Shown here: positions 1 through 7,649 of the stretch, in pieces
Layout: every line of letters starts with the position of its first letter
Numbering within the stretch: position 1 is the first letter of the stretch
From: an uncultured Lachnospiraceae bacterium
GTDB lineage: Bacteria; Bacillota_A; Clostridia; Lachnospirales; Lachnospiraceae
DNA length: 15,567 bases
Assembly: GCA_910587495.1 (NCBI GenBank)
Contig: CAJUMT010000068.1
Span: 1-15,567 of the forward strand
Direction: 5' to 3'
Notes under the pieces: model-generated
Seen by the model: only the letters and a program-made list of their open reading frames with translations
Told to the model about the DNA's origin: nothing
Database searches by the model: none
Translations under genes and position numbers: made by a program

Positions 1-1
1 A

Positions 2-718
2 TATATGATACCGACAATTATTGGTACGATATTTTTTCTGCTGAAAAGAAGTGAGCTGCACTTTTGCAAGCCTAATATGGACGTATCTGTTCTGCTGAAA
101 AGCTGTTCCAATGGTGCGTCGGAACTGGTAAGCCAATGTTCGACTGCCGTAACGACATTTCTGTTTAATGTAACGATGATGAAACTGCTAGGCGAAGACG
201 GCGTAGCTGCGATTACGGTACTCATCTATTCGCAGTTCCTCTTAACAACGCTTTATATCGGTTTTTCTATGGGAACAGCCCCCGTCGTAAGCTATAATTA
301 TGGGAGCGGAAATGTAAAACAGTTAAAAAAGACAGTCCGTATTTGTTCCTGCTTTATAGTGGGGATTTCCATATTTGTATTTCTGTTTTCTCTGCTTGGC
401 GGGGAAAGCATTGCAAAGGTATTTGCCGAAAATAACAGGAATGTTTTTGAGATTACAAGGAATGGATTTTTCATTTTTTCATTCAGCTTTCTGTTTTCTG
501 GATGCAATATTTTTTCATCCGCTTTATTTACGGCATTATCCAATGGGAAAGCGTCTGCAACCATATCTTTCCTGCGGACATTTGTATTTATTACGGTTTT
601 GCTCCTAGTGTTGCCGAGATTTTTAGAAGTAACAGGCGTATGGCTTGCAGTTCCGCTTGCGGAGCTTTTCACGTTTATATTGACGGTATGTTTGATATGC
701 AGGCAATTTACGGCATAA
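2..718 (+). CDS. MATE family efflux transporter, C-terminal part (5' end outside window)
   Basis: This is the C-terminal half of a multidrug and toxin extrusion (MATE) transporter, an inner-membrane Na+ or H+ antiporter. The frame is open to the window edge, so the first visible Met (position 5) is probably internal. About 237 residues are visible, against roughly 450 for the family. They start at a loop after a membrane segment, then show the typical second-half pattern: an SCSNGASELVSQ-like helix, a segment ending in GFSMGTAPVVSYNYGSG (the GxxxxxxPxxxYNxG motif conserved in this family), and further hydrophobic helices up to the end. The gene ends at a good hairpin terminator and faces the minus-strand acetyltransferase. 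The substrate cannot be read from the sequence. The family call is firm; the missing N-terminus is a window effect, not evidence of a broken gene. Confidence 0.88.
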   Translation, partial: YMIPTIIGTIFFLLKRSELHFCKPNMDVSVLLKSCSNGASELVSQCSTAVTTFLFNVTMMKLLGEDGVAAITVLIYSQFLLTTLYIGFSMGTAPVVSYNYGSGNVKQLKKTVRICSCFIVGISIFVFLFSLLGGESIAKVFAENNRNVFEITRNGFFIFSFSFLFSGCNIFSSALFTALSNGKASATISFLRTFVFITVLLLVLPRFLEVTGVWLAVPLAELFTFILTVCLICRQFTA

Positions 719-792
719 CCAGAAGAACCGCGAGGGCTATTGAACTGCTGGCCTTCAATAAAGTCTGCCCGTGGCAGGTTGAAAACTGTCAT

Positions 793-836
793 AAAGAGCC
801 ATTCAATTCAAAAGGTGATCGGGTGGCTCTTTTATA
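793..836 (+). terminator. Intrinsic terminator of the MATE gene, shared with the convergent gene end
   Basis: A perfect 9-bp inverted repeat (AAAGAGCCA at 793-801, TGGCTCTTT at 824-832) can be extended inwards by wobble pairs. On the plus strand the right arm runs into TTTATAT. The stop codon of the minus-strand acetyltransferase (832-834) overlaps the right arm. On that strand the left-arm complement also ends in TTT, so weak two-way termination is possible. Confidence 0.75.
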
Positions 837-1326
837 TGTCCGGAAATAAATCCAGTTTCATATAGATAGATGTACTTATAGGATTATTGTTATAACATTC
901 TATTGTGTAAAATCCAAATTTTTCATATATATGAATTGCATTTTCTAAAAAGGGAAGCGTATCTAACAGCATATAAGAATAACCAATTTCTTTTGCGTCA
1001 GCTATAATTTTTTGTACTAGTAGTTTACCAATATTTTTTCTTCTAAATTGTGGTCTTACATAAAAGCGTTTCATTTCACAATTCTTCCCATCTATATTTT
1101 TCAGTCCGATACAGCCTGCGGCTTCTTCATTGTAATAAGCCAAATACAGTCTTCCGGAAGGCATGCCATATTTTTCGTCCAAATGATTTATTTCTTCATC
1201 ATAATGCTGAATATTAAGATAATTTTGAATTGAACAGTCATTAGCTATTAACATATTTGTGTATTCCGAAAACAGAGTATTTATTTCCTGCTCGTGTGTA
1301 TAGGCCGAAACAATTTCAATATTCAT
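832..1326 (-). CDS. GNAT family N-acetyltransferase
   Basis: A 164-residue protein of the GCN5-related N-acetyltransferase fold, which transfers acetyl from acetyl-CoA to an amine. The acetyl-CoA-binding motif A is visible as MKRFYVRPQFRRKNIGKLLV (R95 to G100-K101, an RRKNIG version of the usual Q/RxxGxG/A). The C-terminal AIHIYEKFGFY segment is the typical motif B region, with the tyrosine that often acts as general acid. The start is fixed by a full AGGAGG (revcomp of 1334-1339) seven bases before the ATG. The gene is clearly more AT-rich than its neighbours and uses many AAT, ATA and TTA codons, which suggests recent transfer. The substrate is unknown; both small molecules and protein N-termini are possible for this family. 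Confidence 0.85.
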   Translation of the reverse strand: MNIEIVSAYTHEQEINTLFSEYTNMLIANDCSIQNYLNIQHYDEEINHLDEKYGMPSGRLYLAYYNEEAAGCIGLKNIDGKNCEMKRFYVRPQFRRKNIGKLLVQKIIADAKEIGYSYMLLDTLPFLENAIHIYEKFGFYTIECYNNNPISTSIYMKLDLFPDI

Positions 1327-1343
1327 TGTATTTCCTCCTGAAA

Positions 1344-1451
1344 TTATAATTCATTTTTATCATTTTCACGCAATATATTTTCTATCAATACCATTGCTTC
1401 GCATAATTTGTTACAATCTTCTTGTTGAATTTTATCCGAAAAAGTCGGATA
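1344..1451 (-). pseudogene. Possible C-terminal remnant of a gene upstream of the acetyltransferase
   Basis: On the minus strand a frame reads YPTFSDKIQQEDCNKLCEAM followed by VLIENILRENDKNEL and a TAA at 1344-1346. The stop lies just before the AGGAGG of the acetyltransferase, as expected for the end of an upstream operon partner. No start codon with a ribosome binding site is present. Upstream the frame runs into the terminator hairpin of the deacetylase gene, so no intact protein can be made. The composition is as AT-rich as the acetyltransferase. The product family is not recognised. The reading is tentative, because a 35-codon open frame in AT-rich DNA can arise by chance. A 7-bp inverted repeat (TATCCGA/TCGGATA, 1433-1451) covers its 5' edge. 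Confidence 0.3.
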
Positions 1452-1462
1452 ATGGATGTAAA

Positions 1463-1503
1463 TGAAAATGTACAGAGCGCCTGCCTTTCGGTTAGACGCT
1501 CTG
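1463..1503 (-). terminator. Intrinsic terminator of the deacetylase gene
   Basis: CAGAGCG (1473-1479) and CGCTCTG (1497-1503) form a perfect 7-bp stem. Inner pairs around a GAAA tetraloop (minus-strand sense) extend it. On the minus strand it starts 12 bases after the deacetylase stop codon and is followed by TACATTTTCATTT, a modest U-rich tract. The plus-strand side is also T-rich, so it may work both ways. Confidence 0.7.
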
Positions 1504-1515
1504 CTTTATTGATAT

Positions 1516-2490
1516 TTATTTTGCCACCAATTCCGACAGCGGCTTAAAGCTGTATCCCATATCTTCCCATTTGGTCAGAAGTTCATCTAAGATTTCTCCG
1601 TTGGTCTTGGAGGTATTGTGCAAAAGCACGATTGCTCCGGGATGGACCCGTGAAGTAAGTTTACTGAACGACTCTTCATGACTTGGCTGGGCGTCGGTGT
1701 TCCAGTCCACATGGGCAAGGCTCCAGAATATGGTGTAATATCCAAGCTGCTGAGCCTTTTTTAAGTTTTCCGTGTTGCACTTTCCCTGGGGCGGACGGTA
1801 GAAAGGAGAAAGTTTTTCTCCGGTAATTTCTTCGAAAAGGCTGGCCACGTCATCTAGTTCCTTCTGGAAAGCTTCCATATCGGAGATGGTCGGCATATCC
1901 GGATGATGATAAGTATGGTTGCCTACGGTGTGGCCATCCTCTACCATGCGTTTTACCAGCTCAGGCGCCGTTTCCAGAAAATGTCCCACCACGAAGAAGG
2001 TTGCCGGAACATTATGCTTTTTTAACGCATCTAAGATTGGCTCCGTATTGCCGTTTTCATAACCGCAGTCAAAGGTGATGTAGAGAACTTTCTCACTGTC
2101 GTCTCCCACATAGTAGGCATTATACCATGCAAGATCTTCCGCCGCGGCGTTTCCTGTGGGACGAGTGCCGGATTCGCCGAAGGAAAGTCCCCAGTCTTCT
2201 GAAGCAAATGTCAGTTCCCAGCCTTCCGGAGGTTCTTTGATTTCGGGTGCAGGTATCTCGCCGCTTTCGGACGTCTCCTCGCTTTCCGGCTGTTCGGTTT
2301 CTTCTGTGTCGGCTTCGCCGGAGATATTGTCGTTGGATGCTTCTTCCACAGGATCTTCCGTCTGGGCGCTGATATCTCTTACTTCCGGCTCATCCTGAGC
2401 CTTTGAGCCATTACAGCCTGATAAAGATAATGCCATAAGAAGGGCCAGTATGCAGGCTGTTTTCTTTCTTATGTTTTTTTTGAATTTCAT
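1516..2490 (-). CDS. pdaA: Lipoprotein polysaccharide deacetylase, PdaA-type (delta-lactam-biosynthetic de-N-acetylase)
   Basis: A carbohydrate esterase family 4 (NodB-fold) enzyme. The PdaA subfamily removes the acetyl group from N-acetylmuramic acid, leading to muramic delta-lactam in the spore cortex. The 324 residues comprise a basic N-terminus and signal peptide with lipobox LSLSGC (Cys26), an acidic Glu/Ser/Pro-rich linker (about 30-90), and the NodB domain (about 133-322). Motifs visible are ITFDCGYENG (catalytic Asp141; the GYENG tail is typical of PdaA rather than generic deacetylases), NHTYHHPDMP (metal ligands His192 and His196), YRPPQG (Arg232), FWSLAHVDWNTD and PGAIVLLHNTSK (His291). 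The lipid anchor and long linker suggest it acts outside the cell, tethered to the membrane. The start has a good AGGAGAG (revcomp of 2498-2504). The PdaA role is inferred from motif similarity; a vegetative peptidoglycan deacetylase is the alternative. Confidence 0.85.
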   Translation of the reverse strand: MKFKKNIRKKTACILALLMALSLSGCNGSKAQDEPEVRDISAQTEDPVEEASNDNISGEADTEETEQPESEETSESGEIPAPEIKEPPEGWELTFASEDWGLSFGESGTRPTGNAAAEDLAWYNAYYVGDDSEKVLYITFDCGYENGNTEPILDALKKHNVPATFFVVGHFLETAPELVKRMVEDGHTVGNHTYHHPDMPTISDMEAFQKELDDVASLFEEITGEKLSPFYRPPQGKCNTENLKKAQQLGYYTIFWSLAHVDWNTDAQPSHEESFSKLTSRVHPGAIVLLHNTSKTNGEILDELLTKWEDMGYSFKPLSELVAK

Positions 2491-2531
2491 CGTGTTACTC
2501 TCCTGATTCTCTTATAATAGTTGACTGTTTT

Positions 2532-2560
2532 ATTATACAGCAGCATAAATATATTGTAAA
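2532..2560 (-). promoter_or_regulatory. SigA-like promoter for the deacetylase gene
   Basis: On the minus strand TTTACA (revcomp of 2555-2560) is followed after exactly 17 bases by a perfect TATAAT (revcomp of 2532-2537). It lies about 40 bases upstream of the deacetylase ATG. This is a near-consensus housekeeping promoter. That is notable because PdaA in Bacillus subtilis is known to be made from a sporulation sigma factor. Confidence 0.75.
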
Positions 2561-2590
2561 CTTGATTATAAAATTTATTCAGCTTTCCGA

Positions 2591-2619
2591 TTGATATAGG
2601 AATCTTTTTTTGTTATAGT
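2591..2619 (+). promoter_or_regulatory. SigA-like promoter for the MmcQ/YjbR gene and possibly the genes after it
   Basis: TTGATA (2591-2596), a 17-base spacer and TATAGT (2614-2619) lie divergently from the deacetylase promoter. Transcription would begin near 2626. That rules out the in-frame ATG at 2627 as a practical start and supports 2675. Confidence 0.6.
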
Positions 2620-2674
2620 TGTTAATGTGACTAACAGGATACAACAAAAAGAAGGTTTTAGGGAGGCGGTTCAG

Positions 2675-3022
2675 ATGAAAAGGCGGGAAGAAATACTGGA
2701 TTTTGGCCTGACTTTTCCGGATGCGTATGTGGATACCCCCTTTCATGACGATAATTGGGTGCTTCTGCGTTATAAGAAAAATAAAAAGGCGTTTGCATGG
2801 ACTTATGAAAAAGAAGGATACATATGGGTTAATGTGAAAGTAGATTCGCGATGGCGTGATTTTTGGAGGGATACTTATTCGTCTGTTTTGCCGGGATATC
2901 ACCAGAATAAAGAACACTGGAATTCCATTATTCTGGATGGAACCATACCAGAGCAGGAGATCAAAAGGATGATATCCGAAAGCTATGATCTGATAGTGAA
3001 AAGTGCGAAAAAGAAGCGGTAA
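2675..3022 (+). CDS. MmcQ/YjbR family protein
   Basis: A 115-residue protein of the MmcQ/YjbR (DUF419) family. The family has a CyaY-like double-wing fold and is suspected to bind DNA, but has no settled function. The typical order is visible: an FGLTFPDAYVDTPFHDDNW start, the FAWTYEKEGYIWVNVKV strand pair, then SVLPGYHQNKEHWNSIILDG (the usual pgyHmnkkhWntv-like region) and the C-terminal DLIVKSAKKK helix. An ATG 16 codons upstream (2627) is in frame, but GGGAGG (2661-2666) sits eight bases before 2675, so 2675 is chosen. The second acetyltransferase follows after 14 bases, indicating an operon. Confidence 0.85.
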   Translation: MKRREEILDFGLTFPDAYVDTPFHDDNWVLLRYKKNKKAFAWTYEKEGYIWVNVKVDSRWRDFWRDTYSSVLPGYHQNKEHWNSIILDGTIPEQEIKRMISESYDLIVKSAKKKR

Positions 3023-3036
3023 AAGGAGCGAGTGAG

Positions 3037-3528
3037 ATGAAGGTTATCATAAGGGCTTACGAAGAGAAAGATATACCTGATATGGTCAGGATCTGGAACG
3101 AAGTGGTGGAAGAGGGAATTGCTTTTCCACAGGAGGAACTGCTGAACCTTGATACGGGAACGCAGTTTTTTGCATCCCAGACTTACAATGGAGTCGCGGT
3201 TGACCAAGAGACGGGTAATGTTATGGGATTATATATTTTACATCCTAATAATGTAGGTCGGTGTGGTCATATCTGTAATGCCAGTTATGCAGTCAGCGCC
3301 GACAGCAGAGGGCTTCATATAGGAGAAAAGCTGGTTTTGGACTGTCTTGCCGAAGGACGCCGGCACGGGTTTACAGTGCTTCAGTTTAACGCGGTGGTGG
3401 CGTCTAATATTCATGCAAGGCATCTGTATGAGCGTCTGGGATTTGTTCCGCTGGGGGTTATCCCCGGAGGATTTCGCATGAAAGACGGGCATTATGAAGA
3501 TATTTGCCCATATTATCATGTGCTATAA
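3037..3528 (+). CDS. GNAT family N-acetyltransferase
   Basis: A 163-residue GNAT enzyme. An N-terminal IIRAYEEKDIPDMVRIWNEV segment is typical of the family. The acetyl-CoA loop is SADSRGLHIGEKLV (residues 88-100, with His94 where Gly is common in RGxGIG). FNAVVASNIHARHLYERLGF (118-136) gives the N-x-x-A-x-x-L-Y-x-x-x-G-F motif B. The end, LGVIPGGFRMKDGHYEDICP, is a tail seen in a common uncharacterised subgroup. AAAGGAG lies just before the start, 14 bases after the YjbR-type gene, so the two are probably cotranscribed. It is not AT-rich like the other acetyltransferase and the two look unrelated beyond the fold. The substrate is unknown. Confidence 0.87.
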   Translation: MKVIIRAYEEKDIPDMVRIWNEVVEEGIAFPQEELLNLDTGTQFFASQTYNGVAVDQETGNVMGLYILHPNNVGRCGHICNASYAVSADSRGLHIGEKLVLDCLAEGRRHGFTVLQFNAVVASNIHARHLYERLGFVPLGVIPGGFRMKDGHYEDICPYYHVL

Positions 3529-3566
3529 TTCTGTCCGTTAGCACGCGGTCATAAGGAGAGGAAAGT

Positions 3567-4340
3567 ATGAGCAGTTTGTTAAAAATAGCAATCTTTATCG
3601 GTATTGAGGTAATTACGAACCGAATCGTCAATCTGATCTTTCGGTTTATGTCTAAAAAGCACAACTCCGTCCATCTGAGATTTACCAAAAGTATAGTAAA
3701 CGTCGCTATATCCGTGGTACTCTGCTACAGTCTTTTGCAGCAGTTTGAGATCACAAGGGATATAAGCAAGGCTTTATTACAAAGCGGTTCTTTAATGGTA
3801 GCGATTGCTACCTTTGCGGCGCAGCAGGCGCTGGCCAATGTGATCAGCGGAATCTCTTTATCCATGTCAAGGCCTTATAATGTAGATGAGAAAATACGAG
3901 TCGTCCAAGGCAGCAGTGTGATCGCGGAAGGAATGGTGAAGGATATTACGATACGGCATACAGTCATCCGGCAGTTTAATGGGGAGTGCTGTATCGTTCC
4001 AAACTCTGTTATGGATACCGCTGTGATTACGAATACGAACTTTACAGAAAATGTAGGGAATTTTATGGAAATAGAAGTTTCTTACGATTCGGATATCGAT
4101 CTGGCTATGCATGAGATGCAAAAGATTTGTATAGAAAATGTGCTGACTTTGAATACAGAGGAAAATAAAGTATTTATTAAAACATATACTTCCAACGGCG
4201 TGATCTTAAAAACGACCATATGGACCCGGAATCTGGACGACAGTTTCCAGGCCTGCAGCGATATACGGGTTGACCTGATAAAAAAATTCAAAGAAAAAGG
4301 TATTGTCATACCCTATCAGACAGTGACCGTACTGCAATAG
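3567..4340 (+). CDS. Small MscS-family mechanosensitive channel
   Basis: A 257-residue mechanosensitive channel of the small-conductance family, which opens under membrane tension to release solutes in osmotic downshock. Three hydrophobic segments are visible (about 5-25, 42-58 and 74-100). The last is the pore-lining helix GSLMVAIATFAAQQALANVI, followed by SGISLSMSRPYNVDEKI, matching the family's conserved xNxxSGxxxxxxRPFxVGDxI region. The beta domain contains GMVKDITIRHTVIRQFNG and IVPNS (the usual IPN turn), and the alpha/beta vestibule domain follows to the end. Met1 follows AAGGAG (3553-3558) by eight bases. It is near the minimum size for a functional MscS. It lies 38 bases after the acetyltransferase and is probably in the same transcript. 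Confidence 0.88.
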   Translation: MSSLLKIAIFIGIEVITNRIVNLIFRFMSKKHNSVHLRFTKSIVNVAISVVLCYSLLQQFEITRDISKALLQSGSLMVAIATFAAQQALANVISGISLSMSRPYNVDEKIRVVQGSSVIAEGMVKDITIRHTVIRQFNGECCIVPNSVMDTAVITNTNFTENVGNFMEIEVSYDSDIDLAMHEMQKICIENVLTLNTEENKVFIKTYTSNGVILKTTIWTRNLDDSFQACSDIRVDLIKKFKEKGIVIPYQTVTVLQ

Positions 4341-4351
4341 CCGGATTGCAG
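4332..4351 (+). repeat. Perfect hairpin over the channel stop codon
   Basis: CTGCAAT (4332-4338) and ATTGCAG (4345-4351) are a perfect 7-bp inverted repeat with a 6-base loop, and the TAG stop lies at its centre. No T-tract follows, so it is not a standard terminator. It may protect or process the mRNA between the channel and helicase genes, or act as an inefficient pause site. Confidence 0.4.
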
Positions 4352-4406
4352 CGAAGAATGTCAGTTTGTTGGCCTGGGTATTATTTATGAAAAGAAAGGA
4401 CAAAAG

Positions 4407-7400
4407 ATGATACAAGAGGATCTTCTGGGCTACTGTCCCGACGCGGGAGTATTTGCCGACGCAATAAAGTTATATGAGACAGAGACATTCGATGAAGTGT
4501 TTGAAAAATTCGATGATGAACTGGAATGCGTTATTGTGGAAATGCAGTTTAATGGAAGCCATGGGAAAAAGTATGATGCATGGCTTGCGTATGACTTTGA
4601 AGGAAATGAGATTATAGATTATGGATGCAGCTGCCAGACTGGTCATTCTTACATGAATATGTGTAAACACAGCGCGGCTTTGGGAATGTACTGGATGGAA
4701 CGCCTTAATCAAAAAGAAACCGTTTATGAAGAAATGGAGCGTAAGACAGATTGGGGGATTAAGAAAACGGATTGGGAGATTAAGGCGCTGATTCAAGACT
4801 GCGTGTTCAAAGAACACTTAAAGCAGCAAAAAGCCCGGGGAGATATTGAACTGGAAGCCGAAATGACAGATTACGGAATGGATTACCGGGGCAACCGAAA
4901 ATGGTTTCTGACTTTTAAGATTGGGAACACCAGAAAATATGTATTAAAGAATCTGTCGGACTTTGTGGATCATATACATCAGGAAGAAGTGTTTTCCTAT
5001 GGAAAGCAGCTTTCTTTTCTGCACAGTAAAAGCGCTTTTACAGAGAAAGCATGGAAGTATGTGGAACTGATTGAAGCGGCAGACAGTATGTACAGTAATT
5101 CCTATGATGAGCTGAGAAAAGAGCTGCCGCTTAATAACCAAACCCTGGAGATGTTTCTGATGATAAATTTGGGGCAGAAAATTCCTTATACAACTTTTAG
5201 GGAAAAAGGAGATTATCTGTATGTTCTGGATAAAGACCCTGCATGGAAACTGGTGCTGCAAAGCTATGAATCCGGATACATATTAAAGGTGCCGCCAATA
5301 GATTATATTGAATGCCCAAAAGAATTTTTTATAAAAGAAGATAACCGGATTTACCGCTGCAGTGAAGCGTTTAAAAAAGTATTTGGATATATGATGCCTC
5401 TGGTAGATACACAGATGGAAATGCAGTTGGCGATTGCTAAAGAAGACATGCCTGCTTTTTGCAGGGTGGTCGTTCCGGTTTTAAAACCGTCAAAGATTCT
5501 GGATATCGGAGATCTTGATTTGGATCAGTATCAGCCTGTTCCGATTGAGATTGCTTTTTACCTGGACGAGGGAGACGGGCGCGTTACGGCAAAAGTAACA
5601 GGAAAATATGGAGACAAAGAAAACAACCTGCTTTTTGACAGAACTATGGATGCGGCCTTTTATGACGTGGTATCAGAGCAGAGGGCTTTGGACGTGGCGC
5701 AGGCATATTTTCCGGAGATAGACAGGAAAAAAGGCGAGTTTTACTTTTTATCGAAAGACGAAGACCGATTCTATCAGCTTTTGAGTACAGGATTAAGCCA
5801 GATGCATGGGATTGGGGAAGTGTATGCAACAGAACGTATAAAAGGAAGGAGAATTTTAAGCTCACCTGCGACAAAGATAGGTGTGGCCATAAAAAGCGGA
5901 CTTTTGGAGCTTACGCTGGATACAGAGATAGACAGGGGAGAGCTGGCCGGTCTGTTGGAACAGTATCAGAAAAGGAAAAAGTATTATCGTTTGAAAAACG
6001 GGGATTTTCTAAGCCTGCAAGATTCTTCCATGGAAACTGTGGCGGAATTGCTCGCCGGTCTGAACTTAAAAAAGGGAGAGCTGGAAAAGGAGGTTCTGGA
6101 AGTGCCGGTATTTCGGGCCTGCTATATAGACCGGGTGCTGAAAGACCAAAAAGAGCAGCTTCGGGTAGAGAGAAATACAGATTATAAGGCGGTGATCCGC
6201 AGTATGAATAATGTGGCGGACAGTGATTACGCAGAGCCGGAAAGTCTGGTAAAGATTCTCCGGGAGTATCAAAAGACAGGATACCAATGGCTGCGGACAC
6301 TTGCGGATCTGGGTTTTGGAGGTATCTTGGCAGATGATATGGGTCTGGGCAAAACATTACAGACGATTGCGTATTTTCTGGGGAAGAAGCAGGAAGGCTC
6401 CAAAGGAATTTCACTGATTGTCTGTCCGGCTTCCTTGGTATATAACTGGGCTAAGGAGTTGGAGCAGTTTGCGCCGGAGCTTTCCGTGGCGCTTATAACA
6501 GGCAATATGGAAGTGCGCCGGGAGCAGATGCAAAAAGAACAGGATCGGGACGTCTGGATTACATCTTATGATCTGTTGAAACGTGATATTTCCGCTTATC
6601 AGGATCTGAAATTTGAAACCGAGGTGCTGGATGAAGCGCAGAATATTAAAAACCAGGGCACGCAGGCGGCAAAAGCAGTGAAAAGGATTCGGGCGGGCGT
6701 AAGATTTGCGCTTACAGGTACGCCCATTGAGAACAGACTCAGCGAGCTTTGGAGTATCTTTGATTATCTGATGCCGGGAATCCTGGGAACTTATGAGCAG
6801 TTTCGGAAAACGTATGAGATACCCATTGTACATGAAGGGCGAAAGGAAACGGCAGAGCGTCTGCAGAAAATGGTGTCACCGTTTATTCTGCGCAGGCTGA
6901 AGGCAGACGTGCTGAAAGAATTGCCTGAAAAGACGGAACAGGTTGTCTGCGTTCAGATGGAGGAGGAGCAAAGACAGATTTATCTGGCGCATACAGAACA
7001 GATGCGTCAGATGCTTGAGTGTCAGAGCGAAGAAGAAGTGCGTACGCAGAAACTTAAGATCCTGGCGGAACTGACCAGGCTTCGTCAGGTCTGCTGCGCG
7101 CCGCAGCTTTTGTATGAGAATTATCGAAAAATGCCCTGTAAAGTAACAGCCTGTATGGAACTGCTCAAAGAAGCGGTGCAGGCAGAACATAAGGTTTTGA
7201 TTTTCTCACAGTTTCCCAGCATATTTACGTTTTTGGAACAATGGCTGCTTGCGGACAAGATTGCGTATTATGTGCTGACAGGGGATACGTCAAAGGAAAA
7301 ACGGCTTTCTCTGGTGGAAAAATTTAATAAGGATGAGATCCCGGTATTTTTAATCTCTTTGAAAGCCGGAGGGACAGGGCTGAATTTGACGGGCGCAAGC

Positions 7401-7649
7401 ATTGTGATTCATTTTGACCCGTGGTGGAACCTGGCGGCGCAAAATCAGGCTACGGACCGCGTACACCGGATCGGACAAAAAAATCCGGTCATGGTCTATA
7501 AGCTGATTGCCAAGGACAGTATTGAAGAAAAGATCATCGAACTGCAGGAGAAGAAAAAGGAACTGGCCGATCAAATCCTGGAAGGAGAAGGGTTGTCGGC
7601 GGCCAGCCTGACAAAAGAGGATTTGCTGGAAATTTTGGAAAGTCGCTGA
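4407..7649 (+). CDS. SWIM zinc-finger SNF2-family helicase
   Basis: A 1080-residue Swi2/Snf2-type DNA translocase, which uses ATP to move along duplex DNA and remodel bound proteins. An N-terminal SWIM zinc finger is seen as C74-S-C76 with C86-K-H88. A long bacterial SNF2-associated region fills about 100-610. The ATPase core shows the Q-motif-like LREYQKTGYQWL, motif I ADDMGLGKT (Lys649), motif II DEAQ (742-745), motif III TGTPIEN (from 770), the LKAGGTGLNLTGAS motif V, and motif VI QATDRVHRIGQ (1014-1024) with the arginine finger. All key residues are intact and the length is normal for bacterial SWIM/SNF2 proteins. AAAGGA (4395-4400) precedes the ATG by six bases. Its exact role is not established; DNA repair or transcription recycling is possible. 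No defence-system partners surround it. Confidence 0.92.
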   Translation: MIQEDLLGYCPDAGVFADAIKLYETETFDEVFEKFDDELECVIVEMQFNGSHGKKYDAWLAYDFEGNEIIDYGCSCQTGHSYMNMCKHSAALGMYWMERLNQKETVYEEMERKTDWGIKKTDWEIKALIQDCVFKEHLKQQKARGDIELEAEMTDYGMDYRGNRKWFLTFKIGNTRKYVLKNLSDFVDHIHQEEVFSYGKQLSFLHSKSAFTEKAWKYVELIEAADSMYSNSYDELRKELPLNNQTLEMFLMINLGQKIPYTTFREKGDYLYVLDKDPAWKLVLQSYESGYILKVPPIDYIECPKEFFIKEDNRIYRCSEAFKKVFGYMMPLVDTQMEMQLAIAKEDMPAFCRVVVPVLKPSKILDIGDLDLDQYQPVPIEIAFYLDEGDGRVTAKVTGKYGDKENNLLFDRTMDAAFYDVVSEQRALDVAQAYFPEIDRKKGEFYFLSKDEDRFYQLLSTGLSQMHGIGEVYATERIKGRRILSSPATKIGVAIKSGLLELTLDTEIDRGELAGLLEQYQKRKKYYRLKNGDFLSLQDSSMETVAELLAGLNLKKGELEKEVLEVPVFRACYIDRVLKDQKEQLRVERNTDYKAVIRSMNNVADSDYAEPESLVKILREYQKTGYQWLRTLADLGFGGILADDMGLGKTLQTIAYFLGKKQEGSKGISLIVCPASLVYNWAKELEQFAPELSVALITGNMEVRREQMQKEQDRDVWITSYDLLKRDISAYQDLKFETEVLDEAQNIKNQGTQAAKAVKRIRAGVRFALTGTPIENRLSELWSIFDYLMPGILGTYEQFRKTYEIPIVHEGRKETAERLQKMVSPFILRRLKADVLKELPEKTEQVVCVQMEEEQRQIYLAHTEQMRQMLECQSEEEVRTQKLKILAELTRLRQVCCAPQLLYENYRKMPCKVTACMELLKEAVQAEHKVLIFSQFPSIFTFLEQWLLADKIAYYVLTGDTSKEKRLSLVEKFNKDEIPVFLISLKAGGTGLNLTGASIVIHFDPWWNLAAQNQATDRVHRIGQKNPVMVYKLIAKDSIEEKIIELQEKKKELADQILEGEGLSAASLTKEDLLEILESR

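Noticed and set aside
753..783. Hairpin CTGCC-CGT-GGCAG with outer TTCAA/TTGAA arms after the first MATE gene
   Set aside because: The stem is short with an uneven internal loop and no T-tract; the adjacent hairpin at 793-833 is the convincing terminator.
298..792. 164-codon open frame on the minus strand opposite the first MATE gene
   Set aside because: It lies entirely opposite a clear transporter sequence, has no ribosome binding site and the translation resembles no protein family; it is a shadow.
1452..1503. Open minus-strand frame reading SNRKAGALYIF through the deacetylase terminator
   Set aside because: The peptide is only the translation of the terminator stem-loop; such terminator-derived peptides are a familiar annotation artefact, and no start codon is present.
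4407..7649. SNF2 helicase as part of an anti-phage system such as DISARM or a similar helicase-based system
   Set aside because: No methyltransferase, phospholipase D, nuclease or other defence partner is adjacent; neighbours are a channel gene and a sigma factor, and SWIM/SNF2 proteins of this type are common in Clostridia.
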